Assembly: GCF_937920985.1 (NCBI RefSeq) | Contig: NZ_CALDXR010000043.1 | Span: 59,135 to 123,134, forward strand | Reading direction: 5' to 3' | From: an uncultured Phascolarctobacterium sp. | Lineage (GTDB): Bacteria; Bacillota; Negativicutes; Acidaminococcales; Acidaminococcaceae | DNA length: 64,000 nucleotides | In this document: piece after piece, positions 1 to 9,228 of the stretch | Layout of the letters: every line of letters starts with the position of its first letter | Numbering within the stretch: the first letter of the stretch is position 1 | Notes under the pieces: model-generated | What the model was told of the DNA's origin: nothing | The model's database searches: none | The model's input: only the letters and a program-made list of their open reading frames with translations | Program-made: the position numbers and the translations under genes

Positions 1-513
1 TACTTTTATATTTTTTCACCATACGATTTTGATGAGTATCTTAATGACAGCTGGCTTGAAAACAATAATGATGTATTTTTCGTTGGGGAAGAAAAGGGTG
101 ATCGTGCGCAAAGAATTGCGCAAATTAAAAAAATCCTTGCTAAAGCGGGACTAACGCATGATATTCACCTTGTGCCGCGAAACAGGCGTGGCAAGAAGAA
201 AGCTACCTATATGACATATGGTGATGTCATTGAACATGTTAAGCAGAGCAAGGCTATCTTGGAGCTTATTTCTGACGGACAGACAGGCATTACCCAAAGG
301 CCTTATGAAGCACTTTTCTTTAAGAAGAAGCTTATTACGACAAGTGCGGAAATCAAAAATTACGATTTCTACTGTGAGCAAAATGTGTTTGTTTTAGGAG
401 AACGTAATGTTGAGGAGCTGCCGGAGTTTTTAAATGCGCCTTTTAAAGAAATTGACAAGGAGATTGTTGACGAATATACGCTGAAAAGCTGGGTGGAGAG
501 GTTTAAGAAGTAA
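1..513 (+). CDS. Polysaccharide biosynthesis protein, probable glycosyltransferase (C-terminal part)
   Basis: The frame is open from the first base of the window, so the gene starts upstream and only its last 170 residues are seen. A GTG at 172 is in frame, but the coding signal is continuous to its left, so I do not use it as the start. The C-terminal half has a pattern typical of capsule and LPS glycosyltransferase-like proteins: ...ILELISDGQTGITQR, then EALFFKKKLIT and a short acidic tail. This resembles the nucleotide-sugar-binding half of a GT-B fold. It is the first of a run of plus-strand surface polysaccharide genes; the next starts 24 bp later. A decayed copy of its 3' end lies at about 8047-8312. 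The exact enzyme activity is unknown. Confidence 0.6.
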   Translation, partial: YFYIFSPYDFDEYLNDSWLENNNDVFFVGEEKGDRAQRIAQIKKILAKAGLTHDIHLVPRNRRGKKKATYMTYGDVIEHVKQSKAILELISDGQTGITQRPYEALFFKKKLITTSAEIKNYDFYCEQNVFVLGERNVEELPEFLNAPFKEIDKEIVDEYTLKSWVERFKK

Positions 514-537
514 AGATATTGTTGGGGGATTTAGTTA

Positions 538-1512
538 ATGTCTAAAGATGATAATAGGAACAAATTAAAGTATGTTATAGTTTCTCCTAGAAATAATGGT
601 GGTGGAGCTATAGTATTACACGTATTATGTAAGTACCTTAATGCTTTAGGGTATGAAGCAGAGATGTTTTATTCTGGTTATTTTAGTAAACCTGGTATCT
701 TCTTTTTCTGGTATAAGTGGATAATGTTTACGATTAAAGACCTATGGAAATTGGCTTCAGCACCGTTATTGGCAAAAATGTTTAAAAGGTATTATTTTAA
801 TTATATCGATGTACCAATCAGGGGCTTGCCAAGAAAATATTTGCCTTGGGTTGATGATAATACAATAGTGGTATACCCAGAGATAGCTAAAGGGAACTTT
901 TTGAAGGGAAAACATGTTGTAAGATGGCTATTATACCATCATACATACAAGGATGGAGAATATGACAAGGAAAAGGATCTGTTTGTATGTTATAGACATG
1001 TATTTAATGATCATAAGCTTAATCCAAAAGAAATTACGCTTTGCTGTCCATATTTTAATCTTGATTTATACAAACGAACGAATTTTGGAGAGAGGAGTGC
1101 AACTTGTTATATCGTAAGAAAAGGTCGCAATAGAAGCGATTTGCCTGCATCGCTTGATGGAATTATAATTGATGATCTGCTGGAGCAAGAAAAGGTTGAG
1201 GTATTTAATAAATGTAAGTACTGTATTAGTTTTGATACAGAGACGGCTTATTCGAGGATTGCTGCATTGTGTGGCTGTATATCAATAATTGTTCCTGAAC
1301 CAGGAAAAAGTGTATCCTATTATCGCAATGAGTATAATAAAAGATATGGCATTGCCATAGGATTTACTGATACAGAAATTGATTATGCAAAAAGTACCAT
1401 TGGATTATTGCAAAAAGAGCACGAAAAAATGAATGAAACGTCTAAAAATAGTGTCAAGGATTTTACGGAATATTGTTGTAAACATTTTGATAATAAATTA
1501 GGAAAAGATTAA
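538..1512 (+). CDS. Putative polysaccharide biosynthesis protein (glycosyltransferase-like)
   Basis: A 324-residue soluble protein. Its N-terminus (YVIVSPRNNGGGAIVLHVLC) reads like the first beta strand and glycine-rich loop of a GT-B glycosyltransferase. A C-terminal stretch (CKYCISFDTETAYSRIAALCG, then IIVPEPGKS) resembles the part of GT-B enzymes that holds the donor nucleotide. I do not recognise a specific family with certainty; WavQ-like glycosyltransferases are one possibility. It is very AT-rich, lies 24 bp after the previous gene and 14 bp before an ATP-grasp gene, and is most likely part of the same polysaccharide operon. Confidence 0.5.
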   Translation: MSKDDNRNKLKYVIVSPRNNGGGAIVLHVLCKYLNALGYEAEMFYSGYFSKPGIFFFWYKWIMFTIKDLWKLASAPLLAKMFKRYYFNYIDVPIRGLPRKYLPWVDDNTIVVYPEIAKGNFLKGKHVVRWLLYHHTYKDGEYDKEKDLFVCYRHVFNDHKLNPKEITLCCPYFNLDLYKRTNFGERSATCYIVRKGRNRSDLPASLDGIIIDDLLEQEKVEVFNKCKYCISFDTETAYSRIAALCGCISIIVPEPGKSVSYYRNEYNKRYGIAIGFTDTEIDYAKSTIGLLQKEHEKMNETSKNSVKDFTEYCCKHFDNKLGKD

Positions 1513-1526
1513 TAAAGGTGATTATT

Positions 1527-2729
1527 ATGAAGAAAATCTTACTTTTAGGTGGCTCCGCGCAGCAGGTTATAGCTATAAAAACTGCCAAGCGTTTAGGGTA
1601 TTACACAGTATTGTGCGATTATCTTCCGGATAATCCCGGTCAATACGCAGCAGACAAATACTACAATGTCAGCACAACGGATGTTGAGGCTGTGTATAAG
1701 GTTGCCATGGATGAAAAGGTGGATGGCATACTTGCTTACGCTTCTGATCCTGCAGCTTTGCCAGCGGCTATAGTTGCAGAACGTCTTGGCTTACCCTCGA
1801 ATCCGTCTGCATCTGTTGCTGTTTTGGGTGTAAAGCATAATTTTAGAAAGTTTTTGAGTGAGAACGCCTTTGCTTGTCCTAGAAATTTTACCTTTAATGT
1901 TGGTGCGGATATCGAAGAAGTAAAAGAAAAAATTCAAGAGCTGGATTTCCCGATTGTTGTAAAGCCAACAGATTCATCTGGATCTAAAGGCGTTACTGTT
2001 TTAAAGTCCGCTGAAGGACTTAATGCTGCAATAGCATGGGCTGAAAGCTATTCTCGCAATAAGATTCTTATTGTGGAAGAATTTATTGAAAGTAACTTCC
2101 CCGCTGTAATTGGCGGCGATATTTTTGTTTGGGATGGTCAGATAATTTTATATGGTGAAATGAGCTGTTTACGTGGTAATCATGGTAATGGTTTAGTACC
2201 AATAGGCGAAAGATATCCAGGTGGTATGAATGAGAAGCAGATAAATAATATACATACTGAACTGCAGCGTCTTATCACAGCTTTAGATATAAGATTTGGA
2301 GAATTGAATATAGAAATTCTCTTGGATAAAGAAGATAACGTACACTTCTTGGAAGTTGGCCCTCGTGCTGGTGGCAATATGATACCGATTCAATTATCAG
2401 ATATTTTTGCTATTGATTTAGTAGAAGCTAATGTTTTGGCTGCTATGGGTAAAAAACCTTCGATAAATCAACAAAAGAAAAAAGGATATTTCGTTACCTA
2501 TGTGCTTCATAGTTATCAGAATGGTAAATTTGATGGGGTTTTTATTTCTGATTTAATTATAGATAATGTTTATCGTAAAGAAATTTATAAAGAAAAAGGG
2601 GATTTGGTTGAGCCTTTTGATGGGGCAGGAAAGGCTATTGGCATATTGTTTTTACGTTTTGATACAGAAATGGAATTAAATTTGTTCTGTGCTAATACAG
2701 AAAAGCTGATATCGATTTCTTTGATGTAG
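1527..2729 (+). CDS. ATP-grasp ligase (PurK/carbamoyl-phosphate-synthase-like)
   Basis: A 400-residue ATP-grasp enzyme. I start it at ATG 1527, 6 bases after AAAGGTG; a GTG at 1518 is also in frame. It opens with a Rossmann-like pre-ATP-grasp motif (KKILLLGGSAQQ), then has the ATP-binding lid (FPIVVKPTDSSGSKGV) and the metal-binding C-terminal segment (ILLDKEDNVHFLEVGPRAGG). ATP-grasp enzymes join a carboxylate to an amine or thiol through an acyl-phosphate. In a polysaccharide locus this one may attach an amino acid or similar acid to an amino sugar, but the substrate cannot be read from sequence. Two more ATP-grasp genes follow at 2743 and 4800. Confidence 0.8.
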   Translation: MKKILLLGGSAQQVIAIKTAKRLGYYTVLCDYLPDNPGQYAADKYYNVSTTDVEAVYKVAMDEKVDGILAYASDPAALPAAIVAERLGLPSNPSASVAVLGVKHNFRKFLSENAFACPRNFTFNVGADIEEVKEKIQELDFPIVVKPTDSSGSKGVTVLKSAEGLNAAIAWAESYSRNKILIVEEFIESNFPAVIGGDIFVWDGQIILYGEMSCLRGNHGNGLVPIGERYPGGMNEKQINNIHTELQRLITALDIRFGELNIEILLDKEDNVHFLEVGPRAGGNMIPIQLSDIFAIDLVEANVLAAMGKKPSINQQKKKGYFVTYVLHSYQNGKFDGVFISDLIIDNVYRKEIYKEKGDLVEPFDGAGKAIGILFLRFDTEMELNLFCANTEKLISISLM

Positions 2730-2742
2730 AGGAGGCAATAAA

Positions 2743-3855
2743 ATGACATTAAGAAGAATTTATGCTCATTATTTGAAGATACGTTGGAAAATGAAAAGAG
2801 ATGGAGCTAGACTACTTAGTGAAGAGTTTTTGCAAGACTATAAAAATCATAAATGGTCATTTTTTTCTGTTATGAAGATACATAATAAAGGTTTTTCTTG
2901 GGAAGATTGGAATATAAATGATTTTGGTAGAAAAAAATATGATAACTATTTAAAAACTACGGAATACTATGCTATGCATCCATTGAATGGCCAATATAGT
3001 CATTGGATTGATGATAAATTGACTTTGAAATATTTATGCGTTGGAACAAGCCTTGACAAATATATGCCTAAATATTACTTCCAGATAGATTCTTTAGGGA
3101 ATGTATTGGGGTTATCTGATTATCAAGAGAAAGGAAAGCTTTCGATTGATGTACTCATAACCTTCTTAGAAAATATTGGGGAGTTAGCATTTAAGCGAGC
3201 AACTGGTTCTTTAGGAGAAGGATTCTACAAAGGTGTATATGTGGGGGGGATATATATGCTAAATAATAAGGCCTTTACTAGAGAAGAATTAAAGCATGAG
3301 TTGCAGAAGCTTCGTGATTATTTAGTTACGGAGTATTTGCATCCGCATAAAGATATGATTCCATTTTGTTCAGATACGGTGAATACTATAAGGTATTTAG
3401 TTGGCAAGAACGCAAACGGAGAGATGAGTTTGATAAAGAGCTTTATTCGTTTTGGTACTATAAAGTCAGGTTTCGTTGAAAATTACAATGCTGGTGGTGT
3501 GCTTTGTTATATAACTGATAATGGTGCTTTTGAAAAAGGAAACTTATATGATTTTGAGCTGAAGAAGAATAAAATGATTACTCATCATCCAGATACAGGA
3601 GTAGAATTAAAAGGTATAATACCTCTTTGGAATGAAGTACAAAAAGCTTCTGTGGAGTTTTGTGAGCACTTTCCTCAATTAAATTACTTAGGAATTGACT
3701 TTGTAGTTACAAGTAAAAATGAAGTAAAAATTTTAGAAATTAACTCTTTGACATCATTAGATTGTTTGCAGTTAGCAGGCTCTATTTTGGATAGTAAAAA
3801 TGGAAGCTTTTACAAGGATAGGATGAGAGAAAGGCTTGTGAATGCTGATGCGTGA
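2743..3855 (+). CDS. Sugar-transfer-associated ATP-grasp protein
   Basis: A 370-residue protein like the ATP-grasp family found in capsule and exopolysaccharide loci. Signature segments are a glycine-rich ATP loop (ATGSLGEGFYKGVYVGG), the pattern CSDTVNTIRYLV, and a metal-site end (YLGIDFVVTSKNEVKILEIN). A clear AGGAGG precedes the ATG. The end overlaps the next gene by 14 bp, indicating translational coupling. A run of seven G at 3243-3249 encodes a Val-Gly-Gly segment and stands out in this AT-rich gene, so it is a candidate slippage site. The gene is intact in this sequence. The substrate is unknown. Confidence 0.75.
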   Translation: MTLRRIYAHYLKIRWKMKRDGARLLSEEFLQDYKNHKWSFFSVMKIHNKGFSWEDWNINDFGRKKYDNYLKTTEYYAMHPLNGQYSHWIDDKLTLKYLCVGTSLDKYMPKYYFQIDSLGNVLGLSDYQEKGKLSIDVLITFLENIGELAFKRATGSLGEGFYKGVYVGGIYMLNNKAFTREELKHELQKLRDYLVTEYLHPHKDMIPFCSDTVNTIRYLVGKNANGEMSLIKSFIRFGTIKSGFVENYNAGGVLCYITDNGAFEKGNLYDFELKKNKMITHHPDTGVELKGIIPLWNEVQKASVEFCEHFPQLNYLGIDFVVTSKNEVKILEINSLTSLDCLQLAGSILDSKNGSFYKDRMRERLVNADA

Positions 3856-4813
3856 ATATGGCGGATACATAGAACTAGAATCATTTCATGGGACCATGCT
3901 GCATGAAAAAGCAATAGCGCTGAACTGTGGACGCAGTGCGTTGGCATATCTTTGTGAAGCAAAGCATATAAAAAAGCTGTATATACCATACTTTCTTTGT
4001 TCTTCTGTGATGGATTTATGTGATAGAGTTGGTGTTAAGTATGAGTATTACCATATTACTGAGAGCTTTATGCCAATTTTTGAGCAAAAGCTTGCTGAAG
4101 ACGAATATCTTTATATCGTAAATTTTTATGGACAGTTAAGCAATGAAGCTATTAGTGAATTAAAGCAGGTACATGACAGAATAATTGTTGACAATGCACA
4201 GAGCTATTATCAAATTCCTGTAGAGAATGTTGATACGCTTTATACATGCCGTAAATTTTTTGGTGTTGCCGATGGTGCTTTTCTTTATACAGATAGCTTT
4301 ATTGAACGAGAACTGCCGTTAGATGAATCGTTCGAGCGAATGCATTTTTTACTGGGACGTTATGAACGCAGTGCAAATGAGTTTTATGGCGAGTATGTAG
4401 CGAATAACAAGTTATTTGCACATGAGCCTGTAAAGCGAATGTCTAAATTGACGCATAACCTCTTACGTGGAGTTGATTATTATGCTGTTGGCAAGAAGAG
4501 AGAAGCCAACTTTAAATTTTTGCAAGATGCTTTCAGAGATGTCAATAAGTTAAAGTTAACTGTTCCTTATGGTGCTTTTATGTATCCGTTACTGATTGCT
4601 GATGGTATGAAAGTACGAAAGCAATTACAGCAGATGAAAATTTATATTCCGACCTTGTGGCCTAATGTTTTGGAAGAATGTGAGACTGGTACATTGGAAT
4701 ATAATTTTGCAGCAGATATTTTGCCTATACCGGTTGATCAGAGATATGGCATTGAAGATATGAAGTATTTAGTTGATAAGATAAAAATGGAGGGCAATTA
4801 TGGGAGCAACTAA
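3842..4813 (+). CDS. DegT/DnrJ/EryC1-like PLP aminotransferase-fold protein
   Basis: A 323-residue protein with aminotransferase class V/DegT features: an early GRSALAYL cofactor-loop segment, the PLP-pyridine aspartate in IIVDNAQSYY, and a candidate Schiff-base lysine in CRKFFGVADGAFLY. It is shorter than typical DegT enzymes (about 370 residues) and divergent. It may therefore use an unusual substrate or lack full activity. It overlaps both neighbours (14 bp upstream, 14 bp downstream), so it is translated together with the two flanking ATP-grasp genes. This suggests one pathway that makes an amine and ligates it. Confidence 0.65.
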   Translation: MLMREYGGYIELESFHGTMLHEKAIALNCGRSALAYLCEAKHIKKLYIPYFLCSSVMDLCDRVGVKYEYYHITESFMPIFEQKLAEDEYLYIVNFYGQLSNEAISELKQVHDRIIVDNAQSYYQIPVENVDTLYTCRKFFGVADGAFLYTDSFIERELPLDESFERMHFLLGRYERSANEFYGEYVANNKLFAHEPVKRMSKLTHNLLRGVDYYAVGKKREANFKFLQDAFRDVNKLKLTVPYGAFMYPLLIADGMKVRKQLQQMKIYIPTLWPNVLEECETGTLEYNFAADILPIPVDQRYGIEDMKYLVDKIKMEGNYGSN

Positions 4814-5957
4814 TAAAATTGCTATTATAGGAGCTGGCTATATGGCGAGAATTTTTTCAGACAATGCTCATCAACTAGGTATTGAGACGCATTGTTTTGC
4901 GTGGGAAAAGGGAGCGGTTGCAGCAGATTTTGTAGACTATTTTTATCCAATATCTATATTTGAGAAAGATCAAATATTAGAAAAATGTAAGGAAATAGAA
5001 ATAACGGGCGTTGTTGCAACGACCGAATTAACAATACCAATTGCAGCATATATCGCTGAAAAACTAAATTTAAATGGTATCTCTTATGATGATGCTCAAA
5101 AGATAACTAATAAGTATCGAAACCGAATGTGTACTTTAGATGTTCAGAATTTAAACCATCCGAGATTTGCTTTGGTATCTACTAAAAATGATATATTTAA
5201 ATTAGATTTTAAATTACCTTTTGTATTAAAGCCAAGTAATTTGGGGGGGAAAAGAGGCGTTTCGGTTGTTAAGAATTTAGATGAATTAGATTTGGCATTA
5301 AAATATACGTTTCAAAATGTAAATGATAACACATGTTTAATTGAAGAATATTTGGATGGTGGAATTGAATATTCTGTAGAGAGTTTAACATATCGTGGAA
5401 CAAGTTATATAATACAAATTACTGAAAAAATTAGTTCTGGTCCTCCGCATTGTGTAGAATTAGGGCATAGTCAACCAGCTTGCATTTCTAAAGTTTTAAA
5501 GAAGAAAATTCTAGAAACGATTAGTGAAGCTTTAGAGAAAATAGGTGTTACTAATGGACCTTGCCATACGGAAATTAAAGTTATAAAAGATGAAATTTAT
5601 TTAATCGAATTTAATGCTAGACCAGGTGGCGATCATATAGCGTGGCCATTAGTAGATTTAAGTACAGGTTTTCATTATATACAAGCAGCAATAAAAATAG
5701 CTTGTAATGATTTTACTGGAGTTGATTATGAAAAATTAAAGCAAAGATATGCTGGGGTAAGATTTATTACTGAGCAAACTTCATATCTTAAGCCACTGTT
5801 CGATGTTTGCGAAAAATTTGAATGGTGCTATAAGAAGAATGAAATAAATGAAGATTTGACTTGCTTAAAAAATAATAATGGCTATAATACTAACTATTTT
5901 ATATATGCTTCAGATAAACCAGTTGATATAGATAAAATAAACGATGATATTTGTTGA
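4800..5957 (+). CDS. ATP-grasp ligase
   Basis: A 385-residue ATP-grasp enzyme starting at ATG 4800 behind GGAGGG, inside the end of the previous gene. Domains in order: N-terminal nucleotide-like fold (KIAIIGAGYMARIF), ATP-binding lid (LPFVLKPSNLGGKRGVSVV), a substrate loop (LIEEYLDGGIEYSVESL) and the catalytic metal-binding end (IKDEIYLIEFNARPGGDHI). It belongs to the same superfamily as the ligase at 1527 but is clearly different in sequence. A G7 tract at 5243-5249 encodes the Leu-Gly-Gly of the ATP loop. A one-base slip there would remove the second half of the protein. The substrate is unknown. Confidence 0.8.
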   Translation: MGATNKIAIIGAGYMARIFSDNAHQLGIETHCFAWEKGAVAADFVDYFYPISIFEKDQILEKCKEIEITGVVATTELTIPIAAYIAEKLNLNGISYDDAQKITNKYRNRMCTLDVQNLNHPRFALVSTKNDIFKLDFKLPFVLKPSNLGGKRGVSVVKNLDELDLALKYTFQNVNDNTCLIEEYLDGGIEYSVESLTYRGTSYIIQITEKISSGPPHCVELGHSQPACISKVLKKKILETISEALEKIGVTNGPCHTEIKVIKDEIYLIEFNARPGGDHIAWPLVDLSTGFHYIQAAIKIACNDFTGVDYEKLKQRYAGVRFITEQTSYLKPLFDVCEKFEWCYKKNEINEDLTCLKNNNGYNTNYFIYASDKPVDIDKINDDIC

Positions 5958-5971
5958 TAATATGAGGTGAA

Positions 5972-7087
5972 ATGATTGTGGTAAATAATATTCTCGTCAC
6001 TCGTTCTTCAATGCCTAGCCTTGAAGAATACGTAAATGAAATAAAAGATATTTGGCAGTCGCACTGGTTGACCAACATGGGTGTAAAGCATCAGCAGCTG
6101 CAAAAGGATTTAGTCGACTACATGGGTGTGGACAAGCTAGATTTGGTGGTTAATGGTCACTTGGCATTGGAGCTTTCTTTGCAGGCGTTGAACCTACAGG
6201 GCGAAGTAATAACCACGCCGTTCACCTTCGCTTCGACAACACATGCTATTGTGCGTAATGGCCTGAAGCCTGTGTTCTGCGATATTGATCCGGTGACATA
6301 CTGCATGGATGCAAAAAAAATCGAAGCTCTGATTAATGATCGCACCTGCGCAATCATGCCAGTTCATGTATATGGTCATATCTGCGATGTAGAAGAGATC
6401 GAGCGCATTGCCAACAAGTATGGCCTAAAGGTTATTTATGACGCAGCGCATGCCTTTGGCGTGAAGTACAATGGCCGCGGTATTGGCAGCTATGGCGATG
6501 TTTCCTGCTACAGCTTCCATGCCACTAAGGTGTTCAACTCTATCGAGGGCGGTTGTGTATGTCATCATGATGATGAGTTTGGCAGAAAGCTGTACGAACT
6601 GAAAAACTTTGGTATTCATGGACCGGAAAGTGTTGAAGCAGTTGGCGCTAATGCTAAAATGAATGAGTTCTGCGCTGCAATGGGTTTATGTAATCTGCGT
6701 CACGTAGATGGCGAGATTGCTAAACGTAAGGCAGTAGTAGAACGCTATAGAAGCTATCTGGAAGGCGTGGAGGGCTTGCAGCTTAGTCCGCTGCAGGAGG
6801 GCGTACAGCCGAACTATGCTTACTTCCCGGTAATTTTCGATGAGAAGGTCTTCGGTGCAAGCCGTAACGAAGTGTTCGACGCTTTGGCAAACATCGGCGT
6901 AGGCGCGCGCAAGTATTTCTATCCGCTGACTAGCAGCTTTGAATGCTTCCATGGCCAATATGATGTTATGGAAACTCCTGTCGCCGTACATATCAGCAAA
7001 CGTGTGCTGACGCTACCGCTGTATGCTGATTTGGCGCTGGAAGATGTTGACAGAATTTGTGAAGTTGTCTTGGATTGTAAAAAATAG
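5972..7087 (+). CDS. DegT/DnrJ/EryC1 sugar aminotransferase
   Basis: A 371-residue, full-length PLP-dependent sugar aminotransferase. It carries the family pattern: substrate loop NMGVKHQQLQ, aspartate that binds the PLP ring (VIYDAAHAFGV), and Schiff-base lysine in CYSFHATKVFNSIEGG. Enzymes of this family aminate keto-sugar nucleotides. With the rmlA and rmlB genes downstream supplying dTDP-4-keto-6-deoxyglucose, a dTDP-4-amino-4,6-dideoxyhexose is a plausible product (VioA- or FdtB-like). The gene is notably less AT-rich than its neighbours at 4800 and 7134, which suggests a separate origin within the mosaic locus. Confidence 0.85.
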   Translation: MIVVNNILVTRSSMPSLEEYVNEIKDIWQSHWLTNMGVKHQQLQKDLVDYMGVDKLDLVVNGHLALELSLQALNLQGEVITTPFTFASTTHAIVRNGLKPVFCDIDPVTYCMDAKKIEALINDRTCAIMPVHVYGHICDVEEIERIANKYGLKVIYDAAHAFGVKYNGRGIGSYGDVSCYSFHATKVFNSIEGGCVCHHDDEFGRKLYELKNFGIHGPESVEAVGANAKMNEFCAAMGLCNLRHVDGEIAKRKAVVERYRSYLEGVEGLQLSPLQEGVQPNYAYFPVIFDEKVFGASRNEVFDALANIGVGARKYFYPLTSSFECFHGQYDVMETPVAVHISKRVLTLPLYADLALEDVDRICEVVLDCKK

Positions 7088-7133
7088 AATATCTAATTAT
7101 AGAATAAAGAGCATTGCTTTAAAAGGAGTAGAT

Positions 7134-7862
7134 ATGAGCATAAGGCGAAAATTAAAACAATTATGCAGAAAAATAAAGAATACCTTTAAAATCGCCAATG
7201 ATAAAAGTAATATCATCAATATAGATACTGAGATTATGGGAAATATTAAAATGAAAATAGGGGGGGTAAATAATACAATAATATTAAAAAATATTCGAGT
7301 AGGGCAAGACTCTAGAATAAATATAGAAATCTATGGTAATAACAATATAATTTCGATTAATGATATAAGTTTAAACCAAAATATTTCAATTCAGATGGGA
7401 CAACGACATGACTATTTTGGCGATATAGAAAATGCCCAGTTTACAATAAACAAGAATACTAGTATTGAAGATATGAAGTATATTACTTATAATTCTAATT
7501 CCAAATGTATTATAGGTGAAAAATGCATGTTTTCATTTGGAATTACAATTTATAATACAGATGCTCATGCTATATTAGATTATAAAACTAAGCGATTAGT
7601 AAACTTTGTTGATGGAATTTACGTTGGTAATCATTGTTGGGTGGGAATGAATGTAACTTTATTAAAAAATACAATTATACCGAATGATTGTATAATTGGA
7701 GCACAATCTGTAGTGTCTGGCAGATTGCCTGTTGAACATTCTGTTTATGCAGGCAATCCAGTGAGTTTAGTTAAAGAAAATAGAACTTGGGATGCTAATG
7801 GTAAAAAGTATGGGTATATAGAGAATGCTTACGCATCTAGTTATAAAAATTTATATAAATAA
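7134..7862 (+). CDS. Left-handed beta-helix acyltransferase (WcaF/CatB-like)
   Basis: A 242-residue protein. I place the start at ATG 7134, 5 bases after AAAGGAG; a longer in-frame extension begins at 7023 inside the previous gene and has no ribosome site. The C-terminal third has the hexapeptide-repeat pattern of sugar O- or N-acetyltransferases (WVGMNVTLLKNTIIPNDCIIGAQSVV and AGNPVSLV). The likely role is acetylating an amino sugar or polysaccharide residue, possibly the 4-amino sugar made by the enzyme just upstream. A G7 tract at 7260-7266 near the N-terminus encodes Gly-Gly and is a candidate slippage site. Very AT-rich. Confidence 0.75.
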   Translation: MSIRRKLKQLCRKIKNTFKIANDKSNIINIDTEIMGNIKMKIGGVNNTIILKNIRVGQDSRINIEIYGNNNIISINDISLNQNISIQMGQRHDYFGDIENAQFTINKNTSIEDMKYITYNSNSKCIIGEKCMFSFGITIYNTDAHAILDYKTKRLVNFVDGIYVGNHCWVGMNVTLLKNTIIPNDCIIGAQSVVSGRLPVEHSVYAGNPVSLVKENRTWDANGKKYGYIENAYASSYKNLYK

Positions 7863-8323
7863 ATCTGTAATAGTATTGAACAAGAACATTAAATGAAGAT
7901 GGTGGAAGGATATCATTAATGGCGAGTATCAGAATTATTATGAGAAGATGTATGGAAATAGGTGCTCTCCAGGCGCTGAATATCCTGTATGCTTGAGATA
8001 GGCCTACTAGTAGCAAGGACATGGACTAAATACTTAAATGAATCCAAAGTAATGTTATTGAGTATGCTAAGTATTTTGAAGCTGATTTCTGATGTACAGG
8101 CCGGTATTACCTAAATCCTTAAGAAGCACTTTTCTTTTAAAAGAGGCTTATTACAACAAGCGCGGAAATAAAAAATTACGATTTCTACTGCGAGCAAAAT
8201 GTGCTTGTTGTAGGAGCTGCCGTAGTTTTTAAATACGCCTTTTAGAGAAATTGACAAGGGGATTGTTGACAAATATACGTTGAAAAACAGGGTTGAGATA
8301 TTTAAAAAGTAAGAGGATATTGT
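7863..8323 (+). pseudogene. Graveyard of decayed polysaccharide genes (rmlB 3' end, possible rmlD piece, copy of first gene's 3' end)
   Basis: This 460-bp stretch has no intact gene but is not random. About 7898-7962 is nearly identical to the last 60 bp of rmlB at 13425-13488 (both contain GATATCATTAATGGCGAGTA). About 7972-8035 may match an inner part of rmlD: it shares the 12-mer GCTGAATATCCT and then encodes a related RP.SSKD-type peptide with stops. About 8047-8312 aligns through most of its length with 222-513, the end of the first gene in the window, with several small deletions and stop codons. The order rmlB-rmlD-glycosyltransferase end suggests remains of an earlier rml block at this spot. 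Confidence 0.75.
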
Positions 8324-9186
8324 ATGGACTATAAAATAGCTGGATGTGTAATTTTATATAATCCTAAAATAGATACTATCGATAATATATTAAGCTATAT
8401 TAGATATATTGAACAGTTATATATAGTTGACAATAGTAATGGAGAGATAGTATGTTCACGGTTCGCTGATAATCCAAAAATTAAATTTATTCAGCATAAA
8501 GAAAATATGGGAATAGCGCACTCATTTAATGAAGTACTTAAATATGCAGATGGTAAGTATGATTTATTACTTACGATGGATCAAGATAGTTGTTTTTTTG
8601 ATGATTCAATGGAGACTTATATTAATGAAATTTATTTGATTGGAGTAAGACATTAGCTATAGGACCGAAAATTGTAGAACCTGATTTTTGTATACTCGCT
8701 GATAGTAAAAAAAGTAGTACTAAATGGACTTTGGCGGAAAACATGATTACTAGCGGTAATATTATTTCTGTAAAAAATGCTTTACTTATAGGTGGTTTCG
8801 ATGAAGATTTATTTATAGATGAAGTCGATTCAGATTTTATTTATAAAGGAAGAGAAGCTGGGTTCAATATATATACCAATGAAACCGGTATATATTTATT
8901 ACATTCGTTAGGTAATCCAAGTTATCACATGTTTTTAGGACGAAGAACCAAGGTGCAGAATCATAATAAAATCCGTAAATATTATATGTTTAGAAATCGC
9001 TTTGTGGTGCTGAAAAAACATTATAAAATAATTGGCGTAAAAAGAGCGTGGAATTATTTTATAAAAGCTAATATAAGTTTGATAAAAGATGTATTGTTTT
9101 TTGAAGATGACAAATGGAATAAGCTTAAGTATATGGCAACGGGTTTTATTGATTTTATTATTGGCAGATTAGGGAAAAAATATTAA
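8324..9186 (+). pseudogene. Family 2 glycosyltransferase (rhamnosyltransferase-like), broken by one frameshift
   Basis: Two consecutive frames encode one GT2 protein of about 287 residues. Part one (8324-8656) carries the nucleotide-binding start (AGCVILYNPKIDTIDNI) and the DxD-type motif in LLLTMDQDS. Part two, open from about 8644 in the other frame and running to 9186, continues with WSKTLAIGPKIVEPD, SGNIISVKNALLIGGFDE and a basic C-terminal segment. The break is at about 8634-8642, where adding one T to TTATTTGATTGG restores a continuous Phe-Asp-Trp-Ser reading. The family (WbbL/RfbF-like) often transfers rhamnose, matching the rml genes downstream. It may be a true loss, a reversible slip or a sequencing error. 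Confidence 0.75.
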
Positions 9187-9228
9187 TGATTTGCAACTAT
9201 CGTTTTAATTATTTGGGAGATATACATT

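Noticed and set aside
172..513. GTG at 172 as the start of the first gene
   Set aside because: Coding frame continues upstream to the window edge, so the gene is truncated by the window.
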